Part shown: in pieces, positions 34,590-46,182 of the stretch
How the letters are laid out: every line of letters starts with the position of its first letter
Position numbering within the stretch: position 1 is the first letter of the stretch
DNA from: Harmonia axyridis
Taxonomy: Eukaryota > Arthropoda > Insecta > Coleoptera > Coccinellidae
Assembly (NCBI RefSeq): GCF_914767665.1
Contig: NC_059503.1
Location: 11,718,001 to 11,782,000, forward strand
Reading direction: 5' to 3'
Length of the DNA: 64,000 nt
The notes under the pieces: generated by a model
What the model was told of the DNA's origin: nothing
Seen by the model: only the letters and a program-made list of their open reading frames with translations
The model's database searches: none
Position numbers and translations under genes: made by a program

Positions 34590-35185
34590 AAAGGCAATCT
34601 GAATTAAAATTTCACTACTTCGTTTTGCGTATTGCCCTGATGACAATTAGGTGAGTTAATACATGGTTCGTTGTGGAACATAAGTTTTTCTCTATTTGTC
34701 AGACTATTACGTAAATGAAAAATCGCACAAATAATGCTGCTGATTTTATTTAATACAGTGTTTTTCCATTCAAGTTCATCGTCAACAACCAATACCAAAT
34801 ATTTGTAAGGAACTTATAGACTCTTCTCTGATTGTTGATTATGGGTTTGTTGTAACACAACCATTTATAGAAAGTAAACAAAATATTTTTCGCAATATTT
34901 TGGAGTTCCTTCAGGTCTTTGTGAAATAATTTCAAAGCTATCAGCAAACCTAGTATTTTCCTGATAGTTTCATGTTTGATAAACTTTCAACATACAGCAG
35001 GTATAACAGAGGTCCTAGGTCTGATCCTTGAGGTACACCAGTTTTAACTTTTCTTTTGCCACTTTTTATTCAAGATTAAAGACAGGTCCTCGTATCCCAA
35101 GTTGCTCCAATTTTTCCATAAGCTTCAGATGGTCGATTGTATCGGATGCTTTCTTGAGATCATGAAATATTGTAGTAACAAAACA
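34590..35185 (-). mobile_element. LINE ORF2 relic, proximal part
   Basis: The minus strand carries reverse-transcriptase motifs in order: DLKKASDTIDHLKLMEKLEQ with LGIRG (motif A), SGVPQGS-like TGVPQGSDLGPLLYLLY, and further on YLVLVVDDELEWKNTVLNKI, then SSIICAIFHLRNSL. The YADD box region is missing or damaged. Collinear with 33240-33625. A CR1/Jockey-like clade is likely; clade not resolved. Confidence 0.75.
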
Positions 35186-36529
35186 ACCATGGTGATGGAC
35201 ATGGGCATAACATAATTAACATTAATTGAAATGAGAATAGCATACATTAAATGTAAAACTAATACTACTTACAAATGAAATAAATGCCCACAATTAGATT
35301 AAATTCATCAGCAACGTAGCTAAGGGGAGACAACCTCGTTCTTTGTTGCTCTTCAAAATAGGTAGAACTGGATCCTCAGATCCCCATGAGTCACGTCATA
35401 CCATTGCTGAAATAAATATGCAATGTAAAAATAATTCCTGAATGTTCAATTTGGGATTTTATCTGATTCCTGTTGAGTGCTGGCCAGGTAATGCTGCAGT
35501 TCTCAATTTGGAACAGGCGAGGCAAGAAAAACTCCTGCAATGATGATTCATTGAGCGCTTTAAATGCTCGTTGATACTCGGATAATCTACAGCCCATATT
35601 TATCTCGTTCTTGTTCAATGCATCCCCAATAACATATGAGGCATTATGTCGAGCTATTTCCGTTCGAAGATGCGTCTCTTAAATGGCGCACCAAAAAAAT
35701 GAAGAGGGATTATATCTTTCTGCACTACCCGGAATAGAAGTAGGTGCGCGTTCTATTTCCAGAACGAATATCATTAATCAAAAGCATAATATATGTTTCT
35801 GTATTCCGGATAAGTCATAACAACATAATGGAACCGGTGAAATATGCCCCCTGAAATGTCATACCTGTGCTAATCTAAAATTGAATCGCAGTGACCTCTT
35901 TTATCTGCATTGTTTTCGTTTCAGCCTCCGACAGTCGGAGTTATGGCAGGTGTGTGGGATTTTTGCATAAATTCTGGATGACGCGCTCTAATTTTAGGTT
36001 TATAGCACGTGAATTATTTTACGTGTGACTATAAAGAGTAGAATGTGTTTACTTAATGGACTATTTCCTTCCTGTGACCGGCTATAATTTCGAAATGTTT
36101 TATTCCTGCCGCGTCACGGTTTTGGTTTTATTTCCATCAAGGTGGATTATCTGTAATGTACATACCTACTTTACGCATTTCGAAAATATGTATGAGAATA
36201 CTTATTTATTAGGGCGTTCCATGAATAATTTTTTGTGGTGTCGGGTGTTATGACGTGGCTTTTACTTTTTAATATAAATAAATAAAACTTTTATAATTGA
36301 GTGCACGTTCTCCGAATCGATCGCTCTTCAATTCTTTTCATCGAAAATTAAGTGGAGTGTTAATACAGATTGTCAAAGTTCGAAAAAAAAACTGTTTTTT
36401 ACTTAAAACTCTACTATTATTACATTATTCGTTTCAATTTTTAGGTATTGAAGTCAAAATAATGTTATGTTTCAAAATCGTTAAGTATCAACTCCCAAAA
36501 TCATCCAGTGGCATAGATATAGGGATTCC
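35186..36529. other. Gene-free interval
   Basis: A minus-strand frame at 35391-35618 (CRLSEYQRAFKALNESSLQE) may be transposon-derived but I do not recognise it. The rest is AT-rich without repeat structure. Confidence 0.35.
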
Positions 36530-37140
36530 ATGATCCTTTTACTATTGAAAATCTACTCCACTTTCTTTTTTTCTGAAAAATTATTTCATTTCTGAATTCA
36601 ACGGGGTTTCACTAATAAGAATGGTCACTTGATTTTTTTGCATAGAATGTACCGTTTTCGAGATAATCGGGTACATAGCAAATTATATCTATGAAAATCT
36701 ACGAACATTGAGATTTCAAATTTTCCCATTAGTAATGAATGGAAGTATAAAAATTAGCGTTGATATTCATAACACATTCAGGTGGCATTTAATTGAATAT
36801 TTCAGTAAGAACCTTCATAAGTGTCTTAAAAAATCCGAAAAAATTTTTTTAAAGTGTCTGATGAATGTTCTTTCTGAAAGCTATCTGAAAATGTTATAAC
36901 AAACCTAGATAATTTTTGTACTTTCATTCATAACTTATTGGGAAAATTTGAAAACTTAAATGTTTGTAGATTTTTGTGTAGGTATATTGTTTGCTTTGTA
37001 CTCGATTGTCTCAAAAACGGTACATTCTATGGAGAAACTTCAAGTGACCATTTTTTAAGTGAAACTAGTGATTTCAAAAATGAAATAATTTTTCAAAAAA
37101 AAACAGTTGAGTAGATTTTCAATAGGAAAAAGATCATCGC
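36530..37140. repeat. Foldback (long inverted repeat) element
   Basis: Arms of about 230 bp. GATCCTTTTACTATTGAAAA ... TCTACTC pairs with GAGTAGATTTTCAATAGGAA ... GATC, AATGTACCGTTTTCGAGA pairs with TCTCAAAAACGGTACATT, and CAAATTTTCCCATTAGTAA pairs with TTATTGGGAAAATTTG. A loop of about 150 bp (36760-36910) lies between. No coding capacity. Confidence 0.75.
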
Positions 37141-37262
37141 ACACAAAGCTCATTAGGATATTTATTTGAACTTTTTTTCATGAAATGAGCTGTTCTATTG
37201 GAAAGTTATTGAACTAAAATTTGGACCACCCTTTAAATTTATTTCACATTCAAATGAACATA

Positions 37263-38133
37263 CACTGTGTCCGTAAAGTATGGAACAAATTCATTTTCAA
37301 CTAAACAGACTATTTCAAGGAATAATCCTGAAACATGTTGATTTTTGATTTTAATTTACCGTATTTTAAAATAATAATGTAATATACAGGGTTAATTACT
37401 TTCGAGTAATGAGTCACCGTCATTTTTTTTAATGGAACACCCCCATTTTGTCTCAATTTTCCGATTACTCTAGCTAATACAACTAAACTAATACAATAGT
37501 TTTGTGTGTGCTCATAAAGTAACGGGTAACATTCTTTATTAGTTAAATTAACAATATTATAAAAATACATATTGTCCAGCGGCAATTGGTTTGAATGTAA
37601 CACCCTGTAGTTTGTTACATTTTTAAATTGAAAAAAAATGTATAAAAATAAGAAATAATTTCATTCATTTTTTGTCTGCTAGACCACAAGTACCAAACAT
37701 GTTTGGAAACAGTTCATTTTTATTAATCTAAAAATGTAACAAACTACAGGGTGTTACATTCAAACCAATTGCCGCTAGACAATAAGTATTTTTGATAATA
37801 TTGTTAATTTAACTAATAAAGAATATTACGCGTTACTTTATGAGCACACAAAACTATTGTATATTTGTCCACTCTGTACCTATTGGAATCAAAATGTGAT
37901 ACATTTTTTGATTCAGCTCAGCTAGAGTGATCGGAAAATGGAGACATAATGGAGGTGTTCTATTTGAAAAAATGACGGTGACGTCATTACTCGAAAGTAA
38001 TTCACCCTGTATATTAGATTATTATTTTAAAATACGCTTAATTGAAATAAAAAATCGACGTGTTTCATGATTATTTCTTAAAATGGTCTGTGTAGCTAAA
38101 AATAAATTCGTTCCATACTTTACGGACACAGTG
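37263..38133. mobile_element. 871 bp palindromic Tc1/mariner-type MITE
   Basis: The left end CACTGTGTCCGTAAAGTATG and the right end CATACTTTACGGACACAGTG are perfect inverted repeats flanked by TA on both sides (37261-37262, 38134-38135). Inversion extends almost to the centre: CATTCAAACCAATTGCCG and ACTTTATGAGCACAC occur on the right arm as reverse partners of the left. The loop lies near 37640-37720. The right arm has an extra segment of about 60 bp (37860-37920). The element lies next to a mariner fragment at 38136. Confidence 0.85.
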
Positions 38134-38135
38134 TA

Positions 38136-38345
38136 TAATAAACAGTGATGAATCCATGTTTCATCATCTGTCACATATCGAAGCAAAAAATCCTGTTCAT
38201 TTCGCTTAAACAGATCCAAACATCGTTGCATTTGTTGAGATGTGAGCAAACGCAGCATCCATTTGGAACAAATCCTCCTCATGGACAAACGTTCACCTAA
38301 AATAGTGAATACACTACCTTCTGATATCTTCATCTCCACTATTAT
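38136..38345 (-). mobile_element. Mauritiana-like mariner transposase fragment
   Basis: The minus strand reads ISEGSVFTILGERLSMRRIC, then SKWMLRLLTSQQMQRCLDLF, then LLRYVTDDETWIHH. This matches the mariner linker (L-S-M-R-K-L-x-S-R-W-V-P) and the first catalytic block V-T-x-DETW-I-H-H. The frame ends where the TA-flanked palindromic MITE begins. Confidence 0.8.
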
Positions 38346-39324
38346 ATTTTTGATACAAAATTCTCAGATTATAACATTCAACAGACAAACACACATAGGA
38401 TGCAATAAAAAATTGTTCAAAACTGCAAACGAAAATTCTAGGAAATAGAGTTTGTACACATGCTCGACATATTTTCGAAATCAAATTTCTGGCAGGACGA
38501 AGTATTCATTCGACAAGTTCACTAGTTTTTGTTACATTATACATTTTTCAGTATCCCAAATAACAATAGTGGCACGGACTTGAATCACCGGTTATTTTCT
38601 ATCTATATTTCTTCGCGAAGTGAAGGATGCTTCAATTTAACTGGATATGACCGTCATAAATTCCACGACAAAATATCCATATGTAATCCAACAGCACAAA
38701 GGTGGTGAAAAATAAACTTGCGATTTCAAGATCCCGATTGCATTTGTGGACTACTTGGCACTGACTATTTATTTACTTAATGCCTTTTGGCATGCATATT
38801 TCATACAATGTTGGCAGACCTGCATCTCGACGAAATATTTGTGGAGTACGACCTGACGTTTTAACTCATCCATTCTCTATTTGGAGACTCACCTTATTAT
38901 TGTCGGCCTGTCAAGATGTCAGTCACAATTTGACAAGAATCAGGCGGGATTGCACCTCGAATATATCGTCTACACAATATTTTATGAAAGAAATTAATAT
39001 TCCGTTGCTGATGAAGATTTCTCAATAATAGAATTTAATTAGTTCTACATAACACAATGAAATTATCAATTGTACGGATGCCCAAACTGATAATTGAAAA
39101 ACTCAAGTATATTTCTTATTCAAAATGAGGTTTTTAAAGCTTCAGAATGAAATTTTATCGAGCCTCATGACATCACCTGAAAAATGCGGTAAATGCACTT
39201 CAAGCATCAGTAACAGTAACATCATACTACTGCATACAGATTTGAGAACCATAGCACTACATTCAATAAGCCATTCTTTCTTGAAAATTCGACTTCACTA
39301 AACAACATAATCACCTCAAAGAGG
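38346..39324. other. Gene-free interval
   Basis: No gene, transposon motif or repeat recognised. Confidence 0.4.
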
Positions 39325-39800
39325 TATACTTTATTTACTCAAACGGTCCTCTAACTTTTCAATACCTTTTCTATAGAAATATAAGTCTTTGCTTTCAAAA
39401 TGGGCTTGAAGCTGGCTGGTCAAGAGGATAAAAGTACAATTCATTGAATTTGATAATAGTTTTCATCGATTTGCGACAAGGAGCATTGTCGTTCTGAAAG
39501 ATTACTTCTTATTTTGCATTTCAAGACGTTTTTTTCTTATTTTCTGCAATCAATCGATCCAATAACGTTATGTTATATTTGCTGTTTTGCCAGCAGATGT
39601 TTTAGATTTTGGTAGCTTTGGATGACTTTCATAAACTGTTTTTCATTCAGCGGACTCTCTCTTCGACTTAGGAGTGTAGTGATGAATTATGTTCGTATTT
39701 TTTTATGTTTTTTGAGACAAATACCGAATTCAGTCGACCAGAGCATACGCATCGTTGGTGGATCTCCAACCAAGTAGATTTTAGATGTCTTGTCCCTCCT
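39325..39800 (-). mobile_element. Mariner relic 2
   Basis: The minus strand reads FQNDNAPCRKSMKTIIKFNE, the second catalytic block, then after a deletion FESKDLYFYRKGIEKLEDRL, the conserved mariner C-terminus. The PPYSPDLAPSD block is deleted. Upstream sequence is eroded. Confidence 0.65.
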
Positions 39801-41384
39801 AAATTCTTGAAATATCGTATGAGCAAAAACAAAATACAACAATAATTTAACGTAAACTAGATGGACTTGGAAATCTTCGCCTCCACCGAAAAATCTGTGT
39901 CCCTCATTCTTGAAAGCTGATGTAGTCTATGTACTCTGTATGCTTACAGTGACACTGTCTTTACTTAATTTCGTATTAATGTTCCCTTTACAATTTTTCA
40001 TCCCGACATTCTAGACTGTTAGCTCTCATTTGATCTACATATTCGTTAGATTCAGCATGTCAACCGATCTACCCAGCCTTCAGACCCACCTGACCCTTAG
40101 ATCTAATTGTATTCTTTCAGGTAACTGAAATTTTGTAATAGTGAAATGAGCCCTAGTAGTTTCTAAGTTCGAATCCAATTACACTGGCTTGCTACAACAC
40201 TAAAATCTAACAACTCATTTGCTTCTAAGGTCAGCTCTCTACAGTACGAGAAATATTGAGGCCTTGAGAGTTTTACATTTGCGCATGAAAATGGTCTTTA
40301 TCTGGAAGAATTTGAATTCACATGGAATTCACAATACAAGCACAACCACAATACAAGTGAACATAAAGAATGCTTAAAAATCAGGAAAGCAGAACGCGAT
40401 ATACAGAAGAGCTGAAATTTTTAAGGGAGTATCTATGTATAGTACAAACAAGACGCCCAGACTAAATTCGGATATGAATTGTAAAAGTCAAAAAAAAGTG
40501 CTCCAGACTGATAGACCTACTGACATCCAACTAAAGGTGTTCAGAAATCAGAATGGTTTGAAATGTATTTTACGAGCTGAAATCTTGCAATCGAAGAGCA
40601 ACATTTTTTCGTCCACAAAGTTATTACACATCTGCCTCCATTAGACTCGAAAGCATTGTGGAGATCATATAAGATTTAACGAAATTAATCCTAAATCGAA
40701 AGACCAATCCTTAATTTAACTGTCATTTTTCGCCGCTAAAACCTACCTTGAATCTGAAACATTCCTGAAGGAGCACGAAACGTCGAAAAGTACTGAATAA
40801 CCAATTATTCTTCATTCGACTTCCTTCCCCAGTGGAGGTACGGATGTTATGATTTATTCAATATATCCTACGGAGTCGAGGGTGAGCGATAAAAGGAAGT
40901 GTAATGCGAGGTAATTTACATTTGAAAATAGTTATGGAGTCGCGTCTAGCTCGGCAAGAACTGGCAGAAGGACCGTTTTGGTTCAAGGTGCAATGAGCTG
41001 ATATGTCGTTCCCAGGCCACCGAGCTTGTTCATATTCAATTGAACATCGTGGTAGGCGAGGCGAAAGGCATTATCGTATCGGTAATAAGATTGTCAATTG
41101 GAAAAGTTTGCGGCGTTATCTCAACTTGCCTTGTGCACTTTTAGTGAGCTTCACCTATTACTTATTGTATATATTTCGTATATTGCCCATTTAATGGTTT
41201 TGCTAGTTGTGTCTCGTCTTTTTTTGTCGTTTTTTGCGGATACTTTTGGCCGCATTGCACGAAACATGCTGTTTAGTAGTTTTATGGTGTTTTATATGTT
41301 CGTTCAATGTAGTATTTGGTATCGTTTGATGATAATATGATTTTTTTTATTTGGAGTTATTTGATTTTGAGGAGTTAGTATCGT
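39801..41384. other. Gene-free interval
   Basis: No gene recognised. 40840-41200 is somewhat GC-richer and non-coding. Confidence 0.4.
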
Positions 41385-41580
41385 AAGAATTCAACTTTAT
41401 TATTCAACATAGTCAGTAGTCACCTTCAAGAGTGATTAGTGTACTTCAACGCTCTTCAAGCTTTTCAATAAGTCTTCTATGAAAGATTCATCTTTGCTTT
41501 CAAGATAGACCCCAACTGCGGCAATCACTTCTTCATTAGAGTCAAATATATTTCCTTGGAGCATTTTTTACCTGTTGCTG
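41385..41580 (-). mobile_element. Mariner 3'-end relic
   Basis: The minus strand gives DSNEEVIAAVGVYLESKDES, then FIEDLLKSL, and a tail decoding as LLKVTTDYVE, the usual mariner ending (K-x-x-C-I-x-L-x-GDYVE). It ends in the terminal-repeat-like AACTTTATTATTCAACATAG. Confidence 0.6.
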
Positions 41581-41749
41581 TCGATGGACCAAAGTTCGAA
41601 TGAAACTTATCAAACTATTGAAGTATTTTTCTTATCAAAAAAATCTTAATTTATCGATTATGCATTTAGTTTTGATAAATTATAGTTATTCCACAACTGA
41701 ATCAAAATTCAATAGTTCCTATTACAAACTCTTCTTTCAATCAACTACC

Positions 41750-42640
41750 CAATACACCTAGGCATCCCAAGAATCAAGTCATCAATGAAATTTTGGGGCA
41801 TATCGTTCCATTCTTCCTGAAGGGCTAAACTCAATTCCTGAAGAGTTGAAGTTGGGTTTTCGCGATTGGATATTGCCCCCTAACTAATCCCATATGTGCT
41901 CAATTGGATTCATGTCTGGTGAGTTTGCTGGCCAGTTCATACTCTGGATATTATTCTCTCGAAAAAAAATTATCCCTACGAAAAACAATGCTTGTTTCAA
42001 TGATGTTTTCTACGTAGATGGTACTAGTCATTGATCGTTCAACGATAATGAGAGGGGTACGGCGACCGAACATTATACCCCAGCACATTATTGATCCGCC
42101 TTGAAAGAGCACAACTTCCCAGGCAAAATTGAGAAGCTCTTGTCTGCCTGGACCTCTCCAAACTCTTTCTCGTCAACTATAACTTTGAAAACCGAATCGT
42201 GACTCGTCCGAAAGTAAGTTGCGCCATTGTGGTAAAAACCAGTCTTGGTGGTGTTCAGCCCATTGTCGATGGGTAGCTCTATGTCCAGGTGATAGCTGAG
42301 GTGCTCTCAAAGGGTCTTCTTGCCCTTAAATTTGAGGAATGTAACCGTCTCCTTATAGTACTGGTTGAGACTAAAAGTCTATAGGTCCTCAAAAAAAAAA
42401 AGGGCTGTTGCAGATACCGTTTGATTCCTTCCAGTAGAATTTGCGATATAATGGTTTTTGCTCGCTGATCTTACTCTGGGTCGTCTAGGCATCAGTTTCC
42501 GGGCATCGCTGCCGGTTTATCTGAAAACTGATTAACTTCAAATACACCTGTATTCTCCCGAAAAAGAAACCTTTTTTGCTGGTTAATTTTTTTCATTTGA
42601 GTAATAAGATAGTGAAGATTCCACACACAAAAAATTGTCA
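41750..42640 (-). mobile_element. Tc1-like relic 2
   Basis: On the minus strand, broken frames recall Tc1 motifs in order: a decayed F-x-SHDSVF box, W-C-F-K-x-x-Q around 42100, and near the 3' end TGQQTHQT-like decay of NWPANSPDMNPIEHIWD, followed by a GMERYAPKFH-like tail. Many stops and indels. The + strand sequence at 41890-41940 (CAATTGGATTCATGTCTGGTGAG) reverse-complements to the NPIE region. Confidence 0.55.
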
Positions 42641-43671
42641 TGTTACATGCAATGAGTTCAGAGTTGTATGGGGGGCCCAGAACTTTTGACGAGGTGTGTA
42701 GTTAGAAGATAAAGGTTCTCCCGAGAGATACATGTTAGTTTCGGTCTAAAAGATAAAGGTATCTAAGATGCAGTAACTTAGATAGTGAAAAGAATATTTT
42801 TTTCTGATAACTCCTCACTAATTAGGATTAAGTAAAATTGTCCGAAAGAAGACAGGTGATCCCATGAACTGTCCTATAAAGGAAAATACAGCTGCATTAC
42901 CTCGGTCACAAAGTCTGTTTTGCATCCAATATACCCACCTCCGAAATAACGAAGCAAGAATGCCACCTAATCTAAATCCCCTCCCAGAAGTGAACTAGAT
43001 GAGGTCTGGCGGTTCTCTCGAGTTCGTCGGAATCCAGCAAAGTTACCAGATAGGTTCCACCATTTTATGTAAGTAGTTCAGGTGGGAGATAATAGAGGTG
43101 GATGGGTTTCAATTAAACTTATCCCCTTTTGTTTCCTACTGCGCTACTGCTTAGTTCTCACCATTCTGCCTGAATTTATTTGATGTAAACAGCATCATGA
43201 ACTTCCGAGAGGTGGAGCGGAGCAGAGGGACGTACATGATTTTAATAATCGCATTATGACAGAAATGTGGGGACTGAATTGATTGCAGAGGAGGAAATTG
43301 TTGCAGATGCTTTTGAAATGGGGATGGTTAGTTGAGATATGACGAAGGCGATATTTGATTCTGATTTTGTGAGGGACTCCACTCATGTTTGCTGTTGCGA
43401 GTATTTTGTGTTGAAAATAGAGTCAAGCTAGTTTTATTAAAAACCCAAAACAAAATTCCTTATCTCTAAAATTATTTCACAGATTCTTTCAAAATCGATA
43501 TTGACGATAAGTCGCGATATTGTAGATATCTAACTGTAACAGTGAAACAGTAACAAAGATAAAATCCCATGATTTGAATGAAGATAAAATGATCATATGA
43601 ATCATTTGAAAAACTCTCTTTCCAAGATCGCTTTTAGGCAAGGAAGAGACAAGTAGGCGTGTTCGAAATAA
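42641..43671. other. Gene-free interval
   Basis: No gene or repeat recognised. 42960-43030 is GC-richer. Confidence 0.4.
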
Positions 43672-44540
43672 TATGACATGAATTTCATTTATCCGCAAGA
43701 TAATCTTGTGGCATTACATTTTAAATATGATTTCTGGCATATGACCGCCACGGCTGGCTCGGATGTAGTCCAATCTGGACGTCCAATTTTCGATGACTTT
43801 TTCCAATATTTGTGGCCGTATATCGGCAATAACACGGCGAATGTTGTCTTCCCCCAAATGGTCAAGGGTTTGTGGCTTATCCGCACAGACCAATGACTTT
43901 ACATAGCCCCACAGAAAGTAGTCTAGCGGTGTTAAATCACAAGATCTTGGAGGCCAATTCACAGGTTCAAAACGTGAAATTAGGCGGTCATAAAACGTGT
44001 CTTTCAATAAATCGATTGTGGCACGAGCTGTGTGACATGTTGTGTTGTCTTGTTGGAACCACAGCTCCTGGACATCATGGTTGTTCAATTCAGGAATGAA
44101 AAAGTTAGTAATCATGGCTCTATACCGATCACCATTGACTGTAACGTTATGGCCATCATCGTTTTTGAGGAAAGTACGGACCAATGATTCCACCAGCGCA
44201 TAAAGCGCACCAAACAGTCAGTTTTTCTGGATGTAACGGTGTTTCGACATTAACTTGAGGATTAGCTTTACTACAAATGCGGCAGTTTTGTTTGTTCAAT
44301 CTGAAGTGCGCTTCATCGCTAAACAAAATAAAATGGACGTAGTGCGCGATACGTATTCCGCACAGAACCATTATTTTCGAAATAATATTGCACTATTTGC
44401 AAGTGTTGTTCAGGCGTGAGTCTATTCATGATGAATTGCCAGACCAAACTTAGAATAAATCACTTAACAGCTGTTAAATCGGTCGCCATCTTGAACAGTA
44501 ATGCCAACTTAAAGTTATATACCTCGAAAAAAAACACCCG
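43672..44540 (-). mobile_element. Internally deleted IS630/Tc1/mariner element, copy 2
   Basis: Sister of 33649-34570, with the same YRALR-to-ILFSDEAHF deletion junction. It keeps VTVNGDRYRAMITNFFIPEL, WFQQDNTTCHTA and RSCDLTPLDYFLWGYVK. The right terminus ACCTCGAAAAAAAACACCCG is better preserved than in copy 1. The left terminus is truncated near 43672. Frameshifts lie at 44156 and at the deletion junction. Confidence 0.85.
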
Positions 44541-45612
44541 TTATTAAGAGATACCATTCAAAATCGATTTGAAAATTTGTAATATTAATATTTTTTTAGG
44601 CCTGAAAACGAAATATAGATTTTTGTTCTGAAAACATCATCTTCATCATTTTCAAATTGTTTCAGTCAATATCCCCCAAAATTAGGTCGTTTCCATTTCA
44701 TTCTTTCGAAACTGTTATCCAAAAGTTCTGCTATAAAGCGGTAGTAAGTTAAAGGAAATGAAGTTTTTATATTTTGAATTATAAAAGCTACGTTGTATAA
44801 GATTTGCAAATATTTCACGGTATCCAACTATTGGGTGGAGACTTTTCATCCAAATGTGGGATATATAATGTTAAAATTCTAATAAAAATTGATATGCATG
44901 TATTGGAAAATTTCACCTGCCTCGCTATCGAATCATAGACTTCCTGTTTCAAGTCGCAATAGTAATTTGTTTTTATCTTAGGGATAGAAATAGAATTTTT
45001 GTGGGTGAATCGAATTAAAGACTTTACGATCTTTCTCAATATAGCGCAGCACCTGTGATAATACTTCGTTTGTTAAATGTGTTTACGAGAGTCGTAAATG
45101 ATTTAATGTATTCCTGTGATTTTTGATGCACAGTTATTGATTCCAGAACTGACAGACTTCTTAGCCTCATTGGAGGATTACGATTATTATTATTCATTTT
45201 AATGTCAGTACCTACCTACATATATGCCACTCTCACTCTACATGAACTGGACGAATGCACTGCTCGAGTAGAAAATTTGAAAACAGATTAGAAGACTCGA
45301 ATTTTTCATGATTATTTGAGGTATTAATGCACCACTGAATTAGTTAACAAATATAGATTATATCGAATTGAAACTTGATAATTTTCGGTAATAATGATGA
45401 ATTTCAAATTGATCACAATATAGAACCATTGGAAGTTTAAGAAGAATTTTGTGGGAGAGAAATATCCCTGACAACGGATTAGATTGAAATAAGAATTTTA
45501 TGTGTTTTCAGAATAATAAATTTTAGTTTTGTACAGAATTTATGTAGATAGCGTTATCAGAACCATAGAGTTTCAAGCAGAATACTCCAAATACTCAATA
45601 AATTCGTTCCTA
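44541..45612. other. AT-rich gene-free interval
   Basis: No gene, transposon motif or inverted repeat recognised. Confidence 0.4.
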
Positions 45613-46182
45613 AGAGTAATAAACATAGATAGAGGGAGCATATGTCATTTTCAGTTAACAAATTTTGTCCCCAACATGAATTATCAAATTTGACATGAAG
45701 CGCGCGGAAATGAAAACATATCAGTGATACGATATTTATCTTCAATTCATTAGTTTCTGCACAAAAACACACTACTTAAGTCCCATAGTGAATCAACGTT
45801 TCACAAGTCAAGGTATATTGAGATGAATACCTAAATATATCAGAAATTCAGAAAACAAACTTCAAGGGCGCCAAACTACGTGAAACAACCGATGACACAA
45901 GGGGAGAAAAAATTGCCAAACCTTGTAATTAAGCAAGTATATACAGAAAATAATAAATATTCTGCTTATTATAAATTCGACAATTAGGAAAAATATCGGA
46001 TTCCAAATATTCAAATTGGCATATTTAATCGGGAATCACTCAAATAAATATATTTCATTCAATATAAACTACATTCATAACGGTACAGTAAAATAGTGCA
46101 TATGAAATCCGACAACATAATCTAACCATGTTGGGGATATATAAAAATTGCGTATACTCCCTCTATCTATGTTTATTACTCT
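45613..46182. mobile_element. 570 bp MITE, copy 2
   Basis: Same ends (AGAGTAATAAACATAGATAG ... CTATCTATGTTTATTACTCT) and interior as 30701-31269. The two differ by many substitutions and small indels, so neither is recent. Confidence 0.85.

Noticed and set aside
40165..40180. GTTCGAATCC, a tRNA T-arm-like motif
   Set aside because: No acceptor stem, D-arm or anticodon arm can be built from the flanking 70 bases. No tRNA or rRNA gene was found in the window.
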